From: Bacteroidota bacterium
Lineage (GTDB): Bacteria > Bacteroidota > Bacteroidia > 2-12-FULL-35-15
Direction of reading: 5' to 3'
Assembly: GCA_025963725.1 (NCBI GenBank)
Contig: JAOQAE010000003.1
Span: 186,001-250,000 of the forward strand
DNA length: 64,000 nt
Position numbers and translations under genes: made by a program. Under the pieces are notes generated by a model. The model was given only the letters and a program-made list of their open reading frames with translations. It searched no databases and was not told the origin of the DNA. Below are positions 18,329 to 26,730 of the stretch, piece after piece. Numbering within the stretch: the first letter of the stretch is position 1; each line of letters starts with the position of its first letter.

Positions 18329-19582
18329 ATGAAGAAATTAATCTCGTTTATCCTTTTCCTGCTTCCCTTGCTTGCGTTTCCGCAGGCGCAGGTGATCATG
18401 ACGGACGACGCATATATCCGCATCGGCACAGGAACATTCCTGGTGCTCGATAACGGCAATGCAAATGCCCTTACCCAAACAGGCACCGGCGGCAGGATCA
18501 TCACCGAAGGCGAAACAAATGTGGTCCGCTGGAACATCACCAATAACACCGGAACGTACATTGTCCCTTTCTTTGATGACGACAATGCGCTGGAAATGCC
18601 TTTGACGGTTACTATCGGCACGGCGGGTTCAGCAGGCGGACGGATCGACTTTTCCACCTACGACGGCGCCACATGGGATAACAACACCTACCGCCCGAGC
18701 GATGTTACCAACATGAACAGCGCCATCGGGGGAGCCAACAACTCCGCAAAGGTGATCGACCGCTTCTGGATCATCGACGCAAGCTCTTACGGAACAAAGC
18801 CTGCTGCAACGCTGGCATTCACCTATATCGACGCGGAATGGAACCCCGCGGGCAACTCGATCACGGAAGGCAACCTCGGCGCGCAGCGCTTTAACACGCC
18901 TGCGGGGAACTGGGATGCCTATACGCCGCAGGGAACTATCAATACAGGCGCAAATACAGTAGTAAGCGTTCCGGCCGCCGCTGCCGACTTCTTCCGCTCC
19001 TGGACGCTGAGCGACATCACCTCGCCGCTCCCTATCGAGCTGCTGAAGCTGGAAGGCAACTGCTCCGCCGGAAAAGCGCTCATTAGCTGGGCCACGGCCA
19101 CTGAAACAAACAATCATTTCTTTACCATCGAAAAAAGCACGGATGGCATCAGCTTCGAAGCCATTGCCACAGTAAGCGGCGCCGGCAACAGCAGCAGCCA
19201 GCAAAGCTATTCGTATACCGATAATACCGGGCTTGCTGCCGGAAGCTATTACCGGCTGAAGCAAACCGACTTTAACGGACAAAGCCGCTCTTTCCCAATG
19301 GTGTATGTTTCGGGCTGTTCCGACCCCAATTCGGGAATCGAAGTATATAACCAGGGATCGGATGAATTTACCGTGCTGATCAACAGCGAAGTGGCGGGAG
19401 ACTACCTCATCACTATTTACAATACTCTCGGGCAGGTTGTTACTTCTTCCAGCGTGTATGCTGCCGATGGCAGGTACAATGCTACCATCCGCCTCGAAAA
19501 CATGAGGGATGCCATGTATTTCGTGAACATTTCCAATGCTTCCGGCACCTCGGTAACCAAAAAGATCATCATCAATCAATAG
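18329..19582 (+). CDS. T9SS type A sorting-domain secreted protein
   Basis: The start chosen here is the ATG at 18329 (MKKLISFILFLLPLLAFPQA), which begins a signal peptide; an upstream ATG at 18311 adds six residues and also keeps frame. Total about 417 residues. The N-terminal region (TDDAYIRIGTGTFLVLDNGN) is beta-rich, and the C-terminal part holds LPIELLKLEGNCSAGKALIS and WATATETNNHFFTIEKS (about residues 236-275), a fibronectin-like stretch common before sorting domains. The last 80 residues, with FTVLINSEVAGDYLITIYN and GQVV, match the type A CTD that directs export through T9SS. No catalytic motif seen. Confidence 0.85.
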   Translation: MKKLISFILFLLPLLAFPQAQVIMTDDAYIRIGTGTFLVLDNGNANALTQTGTGGRIITEGETNVVRWNITNNTGTYIVPFFDDDNALEMPLTVTIGTAGSAGGRIDFSTYDGATWDNNTYRPSDVTNMNSAIGGANNSAKVIDRFWIIDASSYGTKPAATLAFTYIDAEWNPAGNSITEGNLGAQRFNTPAGNWDAYTPQGTINTGANTVVSVPAAAADFFRSWTLSDITSPLPIELLKLEGNCSAGKALISWATATETNNHFFTIEKSTDGISFEAIATVSGAGNSSSQQSYSYTDNTGLAAGSYYRLKQTDFNGQSRSFPMVYVSGCSDPNSGIEVYNQGSDEFTVLINSEVAGDYLITIYNTLGQVVTSSSVYAADGRYNATIRLENMRDAMYFVNISNASGTSVTKKIIINQ

Positions 19583-19600
19583 GGACTGTTAATTATTGCT

Positions 19601-19635
19601 AAAAAGCCGGATGATCCTTATCCTGCCGGCTTTTT
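19601..19635. terminator. Terminator after the T9SS cargo gene
   Basis: 10-bp stem AAAAAGCCGG / CCGGCTTTTT (19601-19610 and 19626-19635) with a 15-base loop, ending in T's. Confidence 0.82.
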
Positions 19636-19762
19636 AATATACTAAACACAGGGCGGCGGCGTTTGAATAATAAAACAAGAGTTCTGCTGAAATAGGAGTT
19701 TACAGATGGGATAAGGATTGGCATGCTTTTGGCAAATCAATAGTAGAATAAAAACTAAAACA

Positions 19763-20590
19763 ATGAAAAAACTGATTCTTTCAATATCAATCTTAGCGGC
19801 AGCAGGCCTGACGACTATGTCATTCCGCCCGCAGCAAACCTTGCCGGTGATTGCCGCTAATGGTCCCGTTAAAGAATTGCCGATGATGAACAACAGCGCG
19901 TTTAAACGCGGTGAAGTGTTATCTTTCAGGGTACACTACGGGATCTTGGATGCCGGTACGGCTACGTTGAGCGTAACCGACGAGGCAAGAGAGCTTGGCG
20001 GACGCAAAACATACCACGTGGTGGGTCTTGGCGCTTCCAAAGGAACATTTGACTGGTTCTTTAAGGTGCGCGACCGTTATGAGACCTATATAGATGAAAA
20101 GGCGCTTGTGCCTTGGTTGTTCGTACGCAGGATTGAAGAAGGCGGCTACAAATGCAGCCAGGATTACATCTTTAATCACTACAGCGAAAAGGTGAGCGTT
20201 GGGGACGGGAAAGTGTTCCCGATAGAGCCTAACATGCAGGATATGCTCTCCGCCTTTTACCAGGCGCGGAATCTGGATCTTTCCAATGCAAAGCCGGGAC
20301 AGCTGTTTTCACTGAAATGCTTTGTGGATAATGAGATCTGGCCATTACAGGTAAAATTCATCTGCAGGGAAACTGTTGAAACGGATGCAGGTACATTCAA
20401 ATGCTTGAAATTCAGGCCGATCGTTCAGAAAGGCCGCGTATTCAAAAAAGAAGAGGATTTGAACGTATGGCTTACCGACGATAAGAACCACATTCCGGTA
20501 AAAGGACAAGCTGATATTCTTGTAGGATCGATCAAAATGGAATTAACAAATTACTCAGGGTTAGCAAACCCGATCTCTAAAGTAAATTAA
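19763..20590 (+). CDS. DUF3108 family exported protein
   Basis: About 275 residues from the ATG at 19763, which gives MKKLILSISILAAAGLTTMS as a signal peptide; the longer frame from 19718 has no better start. Family DUF3108 has an uncharacterised envelope role and adopts a lipid-binding-like beta fold. Seen here are FRVHYGILDAGTATLSVTDE (about 43-62), the conserved KTYHVVGLGASKGTFDWFFK (about 68-87) and YETYIDEKALVPWLFVRRIE, then CLKFRPIVQKGRVFKKEEDL near the end. A strong terminator follows at 20609. The gene is alone, flanked by terminators. Confidence 0.85.
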   Translation: MKKLILSISILAAAGLTTMSFRPQQTLPVIAANGPVKELPMMNNSAFKRGEVLSFRVHYGILDAGTATLSVTDEARELGGRKTYHVVGLGASKGTFDWFFKVRDRYETYIDEKALVPWLFVRRIEEGGYKCSQDYIFNHYSEKVSVGDGKVFPIEPNMQDMLSAFYQARNLDLSNAKPGQLFSLKCFVDNEIWPLQVKFICRETVETDAGTFKCLKFRPIVQKGRVFKKEEDLNVWLTDDKNHIPVKGQADILVGSIKMELTNYSGLANPISKVN

Positions 20591-20608
20591 TATCCGAATT
20601 AAATAAAA

Positions 20609-20646
20609 AGCAAGAACCCCGGGAACTATCCCGGGGTTCTTGCTTT
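20609..20646. terminator. Bidirectional terminator between DUF3108 and DUF4199 genes
   Basis: Long perfect stem AAGCAAGAACCCCGGG / CCCGGGGTTCTTGCTT (20609-20624 and 20630-20645) with a 5-base loop and T-tracts on both sides, serving the two convergent genes. Confidence 0.92.
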
Positions 20647-20660
20647 TATAATTATATCTG

Positions 20661-21128
20661 TTACTCGAGGCCGGTTTTTACCCTGCCTTCCGATTTAAAG
20701 TATTGCATTGCGGAGAAAGTGATGATCGCCCCCGAAGCCATTCCTTCCATAAAGATGGAAACAAAGATCACCAGCCCGTCGAGAGAGCCGGTATAGGGAA
20801 CACGCCTGCCGATCTCATCCATAAGCCCGTGATCGAAATAGCGCAGGTAAACGGTAATGAACAACGCAAATACGACCACCGTTACCGCTGTAATGATCAT
20901 TCCCTGCGCCAGGCCTTTCAGGTAAAATTCCTGCTCATGAAGCCGCGTTTTCAGCATATTGATCCCATAGCAAACGCCCGTGGCAATGATCACGAAATTA
21001 AAGAAGCGTAATTCCACCACCTGTGCGAGGTTAAGGGCTTTCATTGCAAAGAAATAAAGAATAAGTGCCAGGGAAGTGATGAGCCCGGTTGCGAGGCCGA
21101 TCCTTTCTACGGAGATGTTTTTTTTCAT
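20661..21128 (-). CDS. DUF4199 small membrane protein
   Basis: A 155-residue integral membrane protein with four hydrophobic segments: IGLATGLITSLALILYFFAM (about residues 11-30), FFNFVIIATGVCYGINML, GMIITAVTVVVFALFITVYL and VIFVSIFMEGMASGAIITF. The architecture and Bacteroidota context point to DUF4199; no function is known. A short charged tail (SEGRVKTGLE) ends the protein. It is followed by the shared terminator and lies 64 bases from the DAHP synthase stop, so it may be the first gene of that run. The family name is a moderate call. Confidence 0.7.
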   Translation of the reverse strand: MKKNISVERIGLATGLITSLALILYFFAMKALNLAQVVELRFFNFVIIATGVCYGINMLKTRLHEQEFYLKGLAQGMIITAVTVVVFALFITVYLRYFDHGLMDEIGRRVPYTGSLDGLVIFVSIFMEGMASGAIITFSAMQYFKSEGRVKTGLE

Positions 21129-21192
21129 GACTTGATTTTTAGTGTGCAGGAAAGTCCGCTAAAAACTTATGCCATTAAAGCACGAAAAAAGG

Positions 21193-22302
21193 CTATTTGC
21201 CGGGAGTGTTTTTTTTGAAGTTCATCACCTCTGTTTGCCTGCGGATGGATTCATCATGGATGAGCTGGTACATTCCCTTTACGAACTCTTCCGGCAGCCC
21301 GAGCACATTGCCGGTGCTCAGGCTTTCCTCGAACAGCTTTTTCCAGTGCGCCACCTGCAGGATGGTTACGCTGTTATCGCGCTTATATTCGCCGATCTGC
21401 CGGGAAATAGCCATGCGCTTGGAAAGAAGCTCCAGCAGGTCGTTGTCGAGCTTGCGGATGATCGCCCTCAGCTCATCGAGCTTATCGCGAAAATCGGGAT
21501 CGTCAATGGTGGATGAGCGGATGTTGATGTCGTCGATGATCTCCTTCAGCTGGAAAGGCTTCACCTGCTGCTTAGCATCGCTCAGGGCAACGGAAGGGTC
21601 GTTGTGTGTTTCGATCATAAGTCCGTCCATATCGAGGTCCATCGCTTTCTGGGCAATATAGGGGATCAGCTCCGGCTTTCCGCTGATGTGTGATGGGTCG
21701 CAGATCATGGGCAGCTGCGGACAAGCGGTTTTCAGCTCGATGGCAAGCTCCCATTTCGGGGAGTTGCGGAAAGGGCTGTTATCGAAAGAATGAAAGCCCC
21801 GGTGAATGGCTGCCAGTTTTTTGATCCCGGCATTGTTCACGCGCTCAAGGGCGCCTGCCCAAAGCTGCAGGTCAGGGTTGATCGGGTTCTTAACAAAAAT
21901 GGGAATGTCGACGCCTTTCAACGCATCGGCGATATCCTGAACAGAGAACGGGTTTACAGTGGTTCGCGCCCCGATCCAGAGGATGTCGACACCGGCTTTC
22001 AGGCATTTCTCCACATGCTCCGCATTTGCCACTTCGGTAGCGGTAAGCAGGCCGGTTTGCTCCTTTACGGCTTTCATCCATTTCAGGCCGATATCGCCGA
22101 TCCCTTCAAACGTATTGGGGCGTGTTCTCGGCTTCCAGATGCCCGCACGGAAAATGCTGTTCGGGTAAAATGCCGCGATCTGCCTTCCCGTATCCAGCAT
22201 CTGCTCTTCGCTTTCCGCGCTGCAGGGGCCAGCGATCAGCAAAGGTTTCTGAAACCCGGGAAACCAGTCGGCAAGAGGAATTATATCGAGTTCTAATTTC
22301 AA
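21193..22302 (-). CDS. Bifunctional DAHP synthase / type II chorismate mutase
   Basis: A 369-residue fusion. The N-terminal part (residues about 1-260) is a 3-deoxy-7-phosphoheptulonate synthase of the KDO8P-like type: LLIAGPCSAESEEQMLDTGR, AGIWKPRTRPNTFEG, and LIETHNDPSVALSDAKQQ. The C-terminal part (about 275-350) is an AroQ-type helical chorismate mutase with LDELRAIIRKLDNDLLELLS and KRMAISRQIGEYKRD. Together they catalyse the first step of the shikimate route and the branch to phenylalanine and tyrosine. The fusion is common in Bacteroidota and probably lets prephenate pathway products regulate the synthase. It directly follows the Abi gene on the same strand. Confidence 0.93.
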   Translation of the reverse strand: MKLELDIIPLADWFPGFQKPLLIAGPCSAESEEQMLDTGRQIAAFYPNSIFRAGIWKPRTRPNTFEGIGDIGLKWMKAVKEQTGLLTATEVANAEHVEKCLKAGVDILWIGARTTVNPFSVQDIADALKGVDIPIFVKNPINPDLQLWAGALERVNNAGIKKLAAIHRGFHSFDNSPFRNSPKWELAIELKTACPQLPMICDPSHISGKPELIPYIAQKAMDLDMDGLMIETHNDPSVALSDAKQQVKPFQLKEIIDDINIRSSTIDDPDFRDKLDELRAIIRKLDNDLLELLSKRMAISRQIGEYKRDNSVTILQVAHWKKLFEESLSTGNVLGLPEEFVKGMYQLIHDESIRRQTEVMNFKKNTPGK

Positions 22303-22313
22303 TCGTTATTATT

Positions 22314-23210
22314 TTAGTGTGTCCATATTTCCTCTTCTCTCCATTGAGCGTGAAAGCCCATATGCTGGATATTGACAGTAGGATATTCTGAGAATAAAGT
22401 GAGTAGGCGTTCTTTAAATTTGGATTTTGGACTGATGTTGTTTATCAGGAATAACATGCAGGACAAAACTCCGTAAAGCCTCTTGTCAGTTTCAGCATCA
22501 ATAAAGGTTAAAAAGCGATTATTTTTTCTTGTAGGAATGGTAGGCTTTAATGGTATTCTTCTATTCCACAGACGCGAATGGTGCGCAGAAGCATTTCTTA
22601 TAAAATTTATACTTTTCAGCCACGATTGAAATAAGGGGACCACAACTTTATATTGTTGAGCTACCATTTTTTTTTCATCGTTGTCCTTTAAATTTTCGTA
22701 GAGGCTTGCGAGCCGTCCAAAGGTAAGAGTTTCCATTACCATCCAGGAGGGAGGCGATTTTGGATCACTGTATTTTGAATTATAGCTTCTTATAAAAGTT
22801 TCGCTTGCATCCGCACAATAAGATTGAACATTTGCTGTGAATTCGGAATGAAGCCTTTTATCATTAAACAAATCTGCGTTCAGATACCAGTGCGGGCCAT
22901 GCGCTAATGACATAATATTACACAAGGTCGCTCTTAACGAAACTTCTATCCTTTCTATATAATCCATTATTAATAAACGCAATTTTTTATCAAATAAATA
23001 ATGGTCGAGAATCAGTTCAAAGGAAACATCTTTTTTAAACGTATGTGAGCTATCCGTTTGAAAAGGATACATATAACCTGTCATACGATAATAACTGATA
23101 TGCTGAAGATATTTCAGACAGCGCGGTTTATCCTTTATTGACAATCCTCTTTTAATCAGTAACTCGTAATGATCTTCGGATGTTTTGGCAGGCTTTGTAA
23201 ATGCGGTCAT
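22314..23210 (-). CDS. Abi family protein (Abi_2, HEPN-type; AbiD/AbiF-like)
   Basis: Phage-defence family protein, 298 residues from the ATG at 23208-23210; an upstream frame start would place the T-run of the terminator within the coding region and is unlikely. Abi_2 marks: LIKRGLSIKDKPRCLKYLQH (about 18-37), the YYRMTGYMYPF block (40-50), DYIERIEVSLRATLC (83-97), GPHWYL (105-110) and the HEPN RNA-cleavage-type motif R-N-A-S-A-H (205-210, an Rx4H). The gene is visibly more AT-rich than its neighbours, suggesting transfer. Family proteins are thought to be RNases that halt growth; related AbiF proteins are held back by a small RNA. A promoter, hairpin and T-run lie immediately upstream (23214-23278). 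Confidence 0.88.
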   Translation of the reverse strand: MTAFTKPAKTSEDHYELLIKRGLSIKDKPRCLKYLQHISYYRMTGYMYPFQTDSSHTFKKDVSFELILDHYLFDKKLRLLIMDYIERIEVSLRATLCNIMSLAHGPHWYLNADLFNDKRLHSEFTANVQSYCADASETFIRSYNSKYSDPKSPPSWMVMETLTFGRLASLYENLKDNDEKKMVAQQYKVVVPLFQSWLKSINFIRNASAHHSRLWNRRIPLKPTIPTRKNNRFLTFIDAETDKRLYGVLSCMLFLINNISPKSKFKERLLTLFSEYPTVNIQHMGFHAQWREEEIWTH

Positions 23211-23213
23211 ATT

Positions 23214-23266
23214 AAAAAAAAGACCCTGCAAAGTGTGCTTGAATCAGAGGCATGCAGGGTTTGGTT
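23214..23266 (-). ncRNA. Candidate small RNA with terminator upstream of the Abi gene
   Basis: On the minus strand, after a TACTTTTG promoter box, the predicted transcript (start near 23266) holds an 8-bp stem ACCCTGCA / TGCAGGGT (23253-23260 with 23223-23230) around a 22-base loop, then eight T's (23214-23221) just three bases before the Abi ATG. A transcript of about 50-55 nt ending at the T-run would be separate from the Abi mRNA. This is the promoter-RNA-terminator-toxin order of RNA-antitoxin systems, but no RNA data exist here; a simple attenuator is the other reading. Confidence 0.6.
23223..23260 (-). terminator. Hairpin with T-run in the Abi leader
   Basis: Inverted repeat ACCCTGCA / TGCAGGGT followed on the minus strand by TCTTTTTTTT, a canonical intrinsic-terminator form, placed before rather than after a gene. 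Confidence 0.7.
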
Positions 23267-23270
23267 GATA

Positions 23271-23278
23271 CAAAAGTA
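23271..23278 (-). promoter_or_regulatory. Promoter -7 box for the Abi leader RNA
   Basis: Minus-strand TACTTTTG, exact to TAnnTTTG. Predicted start of transcription near 23265, a few bases before the hairpin. No clear -33 element. Confidence 0.6.
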
Positions 23279-23357
23279 ATAAATCTTGAACCTTTTTAAA
23301 ACATTTATTTACTATTTTATTATCAAAGTTTTCAAAAAAATTGTTGATAATTGACAA

Positions 23358-24332
23358 TTACCAGCCCAGGATCCATGCGAAGATCAGCGGCGCCACAATG
23401 GTAGCATCACTCTCCACGATGAATTTCGGAGTATGGATGTCTAATTTCCCCCAGGTGATCTTTTCATTCGGAACAGCTCCTGAATAAGAGCCGTAGCTGG
23501 TTGTTGAATCGGAGATCTGGCAGAAATAGCTCCAGAAAGGGATCTTTTCCATTTCCATATCCTGGTACAGCATCGGCACCACGCAGATCGGGAAATCTCC
23601 TGCAATACCGCCGCCGATCTGGAAAAAGCCAACGCCTTTTCCATCCGAATTCTTCACGTACCAGTCGGCAAGCCATGCCATATACTCGATCCCCGATTTC
23701 ATCGTGGAAGCTTTGATCTCATTTTTGATCACGTAGGAAGCAAAGATGTTTCCCATCGTGGAATCTTCCCAGCCTGGAACCACCATCGGCAGGTTGCGCT
23801 CTGCAGCGGCCAGCATCCAGCTGTCTTTCGGGTCGATCTCGTAATATTGCTTCAGCTCCCCGCTCATCAGGATCTTGTACATGTATTCATGCGGAAAGAA
23901 ACGCTCGCCCGCTGTGTCCGCATCTTTCCAGATCTTGTAAATATGCTTCTGCAGCCTGCGGAATGCTTCCTCTTCAGGGATGCAGGTATCGGTAACGCGG
24001 TTGTAGTGATTTTCGAGCAGGTCCCACTCATCCTGCGGCGACAGGTCGCGGTAATGCGGAACACGCTTGTAATGGCTGTGCGCAACGAGGTTCATGATAT
24101 CCTCCTCGAGGTTCGCCCCGGTGCAGGAGATAATATCGATCTTCCCTGCACGGATCATTTCCGCAAGCGATTTTCCCAGTTCGGCAGTGCTCATCGCACC
24201 CGCCAACGTTACCATCATTTTGCCACCTTCGGTAAGGTGCAGCTCGTATCCTTTTGCAGCATCCACAAGTGCGGCTGCATTAAAGTGTTTATAGTGTTTT
24301 TCAATGAAATTTGAAACAGGCCCTTTATTCAT
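23358..24332 (-). CDS. Deoxyhypusine-synthase-like protein
   Basis: A 324-residue homologue of deoxyhypusine synthase, a Rossmann-type enzyme that uses spermidine and NAD. Conserved segments: MMVTLAGAMSTAELGKSLAE (about residues 39-58), IISCTGANLEED, and the end YGSYSGAVPNEKITWGKL with DATIVAPLIFAWILGW. In the eukaryotic and archaeal enzyme a lysine in GGGVPKHH takes the aminobutyl group. Here the equivalent stretch near residue 243 reads GGGIAGDFPI, with no lysine. Bacteria generally lack the eIF5A target, so this protein probably does something else with polyamines; that is inference. A TACCTTTG promoter box lies at 24370-24377. Confidence 0.88.
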   Translation of the reverse strand: MNKGPVSNFIEKHYKHFNAAALVDAAKGYELHLTEGGKMMVTLAGAMSTAELGKSLAEMIRAGKIDIISCTGANLEEDIMNLVAHSHYKRVPHYRDLSPQDEWDLLENHYNRVTDTCIPEEEAFRRLQKHIYKIWKDADTAGERFFPHEYMYKILMSGELKQYYEIDPKDSWMLAAAERNLPMVVPGWEDSTMGNIFASYVIKNEIKASTMKSGIEYMAWLADWYVKNSDGKGVGFFQIGGGIAGDFPICVVPMLYQDMEMEKIPFWSYFCQISDSTTSYGSYSGAVPNEKITWGKLDIHTPKFIVESDATIVAPLIFAWILGW

Positions 24333-24369
24333 AATATAGTTTGATTTTTATTAGTGTAAAACAAGGCTG

Positions 24370-24377
24370 CAAAGGTA
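24370..24377 (-). promoter_or_regulatory. Promoter -7 box for the deoxyhypusine-synthase-like gene
   Basis: Minus-strand TACCTTTG, exact to TAnnTTTG, with a leader of about 30 bases to the start codon. Confidence 0.62.
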
Positions 24378-24506
24378 CGTTTTATTGACAAGGATAAAAA
24401 ATAAATCTCCCCTTAACATGTCCGTTTCATCTTCTATTTCAAGGTATTTGTCTAATTGTTGATCCTTTTTTCACCTTTGCTTTAAAGTGTTAGCGCGCTT
24501 TTGGCA

Positions 24507-24514
24507 TATCTTTG
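24507..24514 (+). promoter_or_regulatory. Promoter -7 box for the gliding-domain gene
   Basis: TATCTTTG, exact to TAnnTTTG. It lies about 25 bases before the structured leader at 24541 in the 405-base gap between the divergent deoxyhypusine-like gene and the CHU_C gene. No -33 element at the right spacing was seen. Confidence 0.6.
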
Positions 24515-24540
24515 CAACAGGAAACAAGCAGATTGTTTTT

Positions 24541-24597
24541 AAGTGAACACCCTACAGGAAGCTCTTCTCACCAGAAGAATCTATCCCAAACCACTTC
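24541..24597 (+). ncRNA. Structured 5' leader, copy A (with copy at 26731)
   Basis: Outer stem AAGTG / CACTT (24541-24545 and 24592-24596). Inside are GTGAACACCCTACA, identical in both copies, and a hairpin TCTTCT-CACC-AGAAGA (24563-24578), then AAACC just before the closing strand. AATTTTTTT follows. In copy B the outer stem is GGAGGTG / CGCCTCC: different bases, same pairing. The leader lies 140 bases before the gliding-domain protein start; the DNA between (24598-24737) shows only a small AAGCG/CGCTT hairpin at 24611-24627 and nothing coding. Matches no riboswitch class I can name. Confidence 0.68.
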
Positions 24598-24737
24598 AAT
24601 TTTTTTGATCAAGCGAAACACACGCTTAGCAATGATTTATTACAGGAATTTAACAGCCGCCTGTAGCATGATCCGGAGCCGCGCGTGAGGCCTGAAAGCC
24701 TGAATATGGCGTAAGCACTAATTTTTCTAAGTCTAAA

Positions 24738-26597
24738 ATGAGCAAATACATATATAAGCTGCTGAGCCTGGTCCTGCTTTCAAACCTTGCAACTACAGGA
24801 ATTCTGAAAGCGCAAACACCAGCAAGCTGCCTCGAGATTGAAAGCGTGCTTGCAGATGCATGCGGTTCGCCCGAAGGCGAAAACGAAATGGTGCGCTTTA
24901 AGATCGGCCCCGCGCCTATCAACATCTCCAACCTCAATGTGAACTGGCCCAACGGCAGCTTTTTAGGAATCTCGTCGGTGAACACTACCACCAACGGGAT
25001 CGTATCGGCCTTAAATGCAACGATCGTAAGCTGCGGCTATCTTGTTCAGCCGGCCGGCGGAGTGCTTCCCGCAGGAAAAACAGTGCTGCTCGTAAGCTCC
25101 ACTAACATTTCGCTCAGCGCCAATTCCTTCGCCAACCTTACCGATACGTTGATCGTGATCTTCCAGAATGCAGGGAATACAGCCGGGCATTTTGTGAACT
25201 ACAGCTCTACCCCGGGACTACGCACACTGGTCATCTCCCGCATTTCACCGGCCTGCTCCGATGCCGTTACTTATGATAAGTCGTTGCTGGTGAACCAGGC
25301 AGGCGGACACGGCGGCAGCTCCGCGCTCAATGACGGCGCCACCATCGAGTTCACATGGCCGGGTGCTGCAACTTACATCAACAATGGCTGCATGGCGCCG
25401 ATCTCCACCATCACTTCCAATGCGGGCAGTGGGGCAGCCATCTGCGCCGGCGGAACGGTTTCCCTGTCGGGAACAGCGGGCGGGAATTATACAGGTGTGA
25501 TCTGGCAGGGCGGACAAGGCAGCTTTTCCTCTTCTACAAACCTGAATACAAATTACACTGCGGCGGCGACCGAATCGGGAACGGTAGTGCTTTCACTTGG
25601 TGTGATCGGACACTGTAACGATACGGTATTCAGCACGGTGAATTTAACGATCAGCCCTTTGCCAAATGCCGCTATTACAGCAAGCGCCACAGCGATCTGT
25701 GCCGGCGACCCTGTTACGCTCAACGCTTCCGGAGCGGGAACCTACAGCTGGAGTACAGGCTCAGCAGCCTCTTCGATCACCGTGTTCTCAGCCGGAACAT
25801 ACACGCTTACGGTCACCAACAGCTGCGGATCACAAACAGCTACCCAAACAATTGCAGCCGGCAGCGCGCCTTCGGTAAGCATTCAGTCTGCATCCGCTTC
25901 TTTCTGCGCCGGGAGCAGCATGCTGCTGTATGCAACAGGCTCAGGCAGCTTTATGTGGACAGGCGGATCTGTTAACGATTCTATTCTTGTTACAACCGAA
26001 GGGCTTTACTCTGTAACCGCAAGCAACGGCTGCGGCAGCGCTTCGGATTCCGTATTTGTGAACGTTGATTCTATAACTGCATTTTTCACAGCAAGCGCGC
26101 TTACAGGCCCTGCGCCGCTGAGCGTTGATTTTACCAGCAACAGCTCCGCTTCAGCAATTGCATTATCCTGGGATTTGGGGAATGGCTCCGGCGCTTCGGG
26201 CAATCTCGCATCCACCGTTTATCAATCGCCCGGAACTTATCCTGTAACGCTTACCGCAACAAACGCCGCAGGCTGCAGCGACACCTACACGCTCACGATC
26301 GTGGTCCCTGAAGGCGCTTCCGCTTTGCAGATGCCGAATGTTTTTACGCCTAACGGCGATGGCATCAATGACCAGTTTGCGGGCATCGGCTCCGGAATAA
26401 AGGAATTCAGCTGCAAGGTATACAACCGCTGGGGAACAATGGTGACGGAGCTTTCAACATTTAAAAGCAGCTGGGACGGCCGCACTACCTCCGGCGTAAT
26501 GGCGAGCGACGGAACCTATTTCTATTTCATGGAAGCCACAGGCGCAGATGGAAAAGCATACCGGGAAAAAGGATTTGTGGAGCTGATCGGTGAATAG
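24738..26597 (+). CDS. Gliding-motility C-terminal (CHU_C) domain secreted protein
   Basis: 619 residues. A hydrophobic signal (YKLLSLVLLSNLATTGILKA) is followed by a lamin-tail-like or similar beta domain (CLEIESVLADACGSPEGENE to about residue 205). Several Ig/PKD-like repeats follow, e.g. around 225-290, 300-370, 380-445 and a PKD at about 455-525 (FTASALTGPAPLSVDFTSNS). The C-terminal 85 residues (VFTPNGDGINDQFAGIG, CKVYNRWG, DGTYFYFMEATG) are the CHU_C type B sorting domain. Probably exported by T9SS and attached to the cell surface; adhesin-like. Preceded by the structured leader shared with the next gene. Confidence 0.87.
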   Translation: MSKYIYKLLSLVLLSNLATTGILKAQTPASCLEIESVLADACGSPEGENEMVRFKIGPAPINISNLNVNWPNGSFLGISSVNTTTNGIVSALNATIVSCGYLVQPAGGVLPAGKTVLLVSSTNISLSANSFANLTDTLIVIFQNAGNTAGHFVNYSSTPGLRTLVISRISPACSDAVTYDKSLLVNQAGGHGGSSALNDGATIEFTWPGAATYINNGCMAPISTITSNAGSGAAICAGGTVSLSGTAGGNYTGVIWQGGQGSFSSSTNLNTNYTAAATESGTVVLSLGVIGHCNDTVFSTVNLTISPLPNAAITASATAICAGDPVTLNASGAGTYSWSTGSAASSITVFSAGTYTLTVTNSCGSQTATQTIAAGSAPSVSIQSASASFCAGSSMLLYATGSGSFMWTGGSVNDSILVTTEGLYSVTASNGCGSASDSVFVNVDSITAFFTASALTGPAPLSVDFTSNSSASAIALSWDLGNGSGASGNLASTVYQSPGTYPVTLTATNAAGCSDTYTLTIVVPEGASALQMPNVFTPNGDGINDQFAGIGSGIKEFSCKVYNRWGTMVTELSTFKSSWDGRTTSGVMASDGTYFYFMEATGADGKAYREKGFVELIGE

Positions 26598-26689
26598 CCC
26601 CTGTATTTTACAATTTAGCTTGCCGCGAAAGCACAGGTCAAGTTTTTGTTATCATTTCATTACCTGTGAATTACTATTAAAAACTGTGC

Positions 26690-26718
26690 TTGACGTATTG
26701 AAAAAATGAGTACATTTG
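26690..26718 (+). promoter_or_regulatory. Promoter for the lamin-tail protein gene
   Basis: TTG (26690-26692), 18-base spacer, then TACATTTG (26711-26718). This is a good Bacteroidota promoter; transcription would start near 26725, just before the structured leader. Confidence 0.75.
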
Positions 26719-26730
26719 CACAGTAAATTA

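Noticed and set aside
18629-19579. 316-codon minus-strand frame opposite the T9SS cargo gene
   Set aside because: Composition is that of an antisense frame of a GC-balanced gene; the plus-strand protein has a signal peptide and sorting domain.
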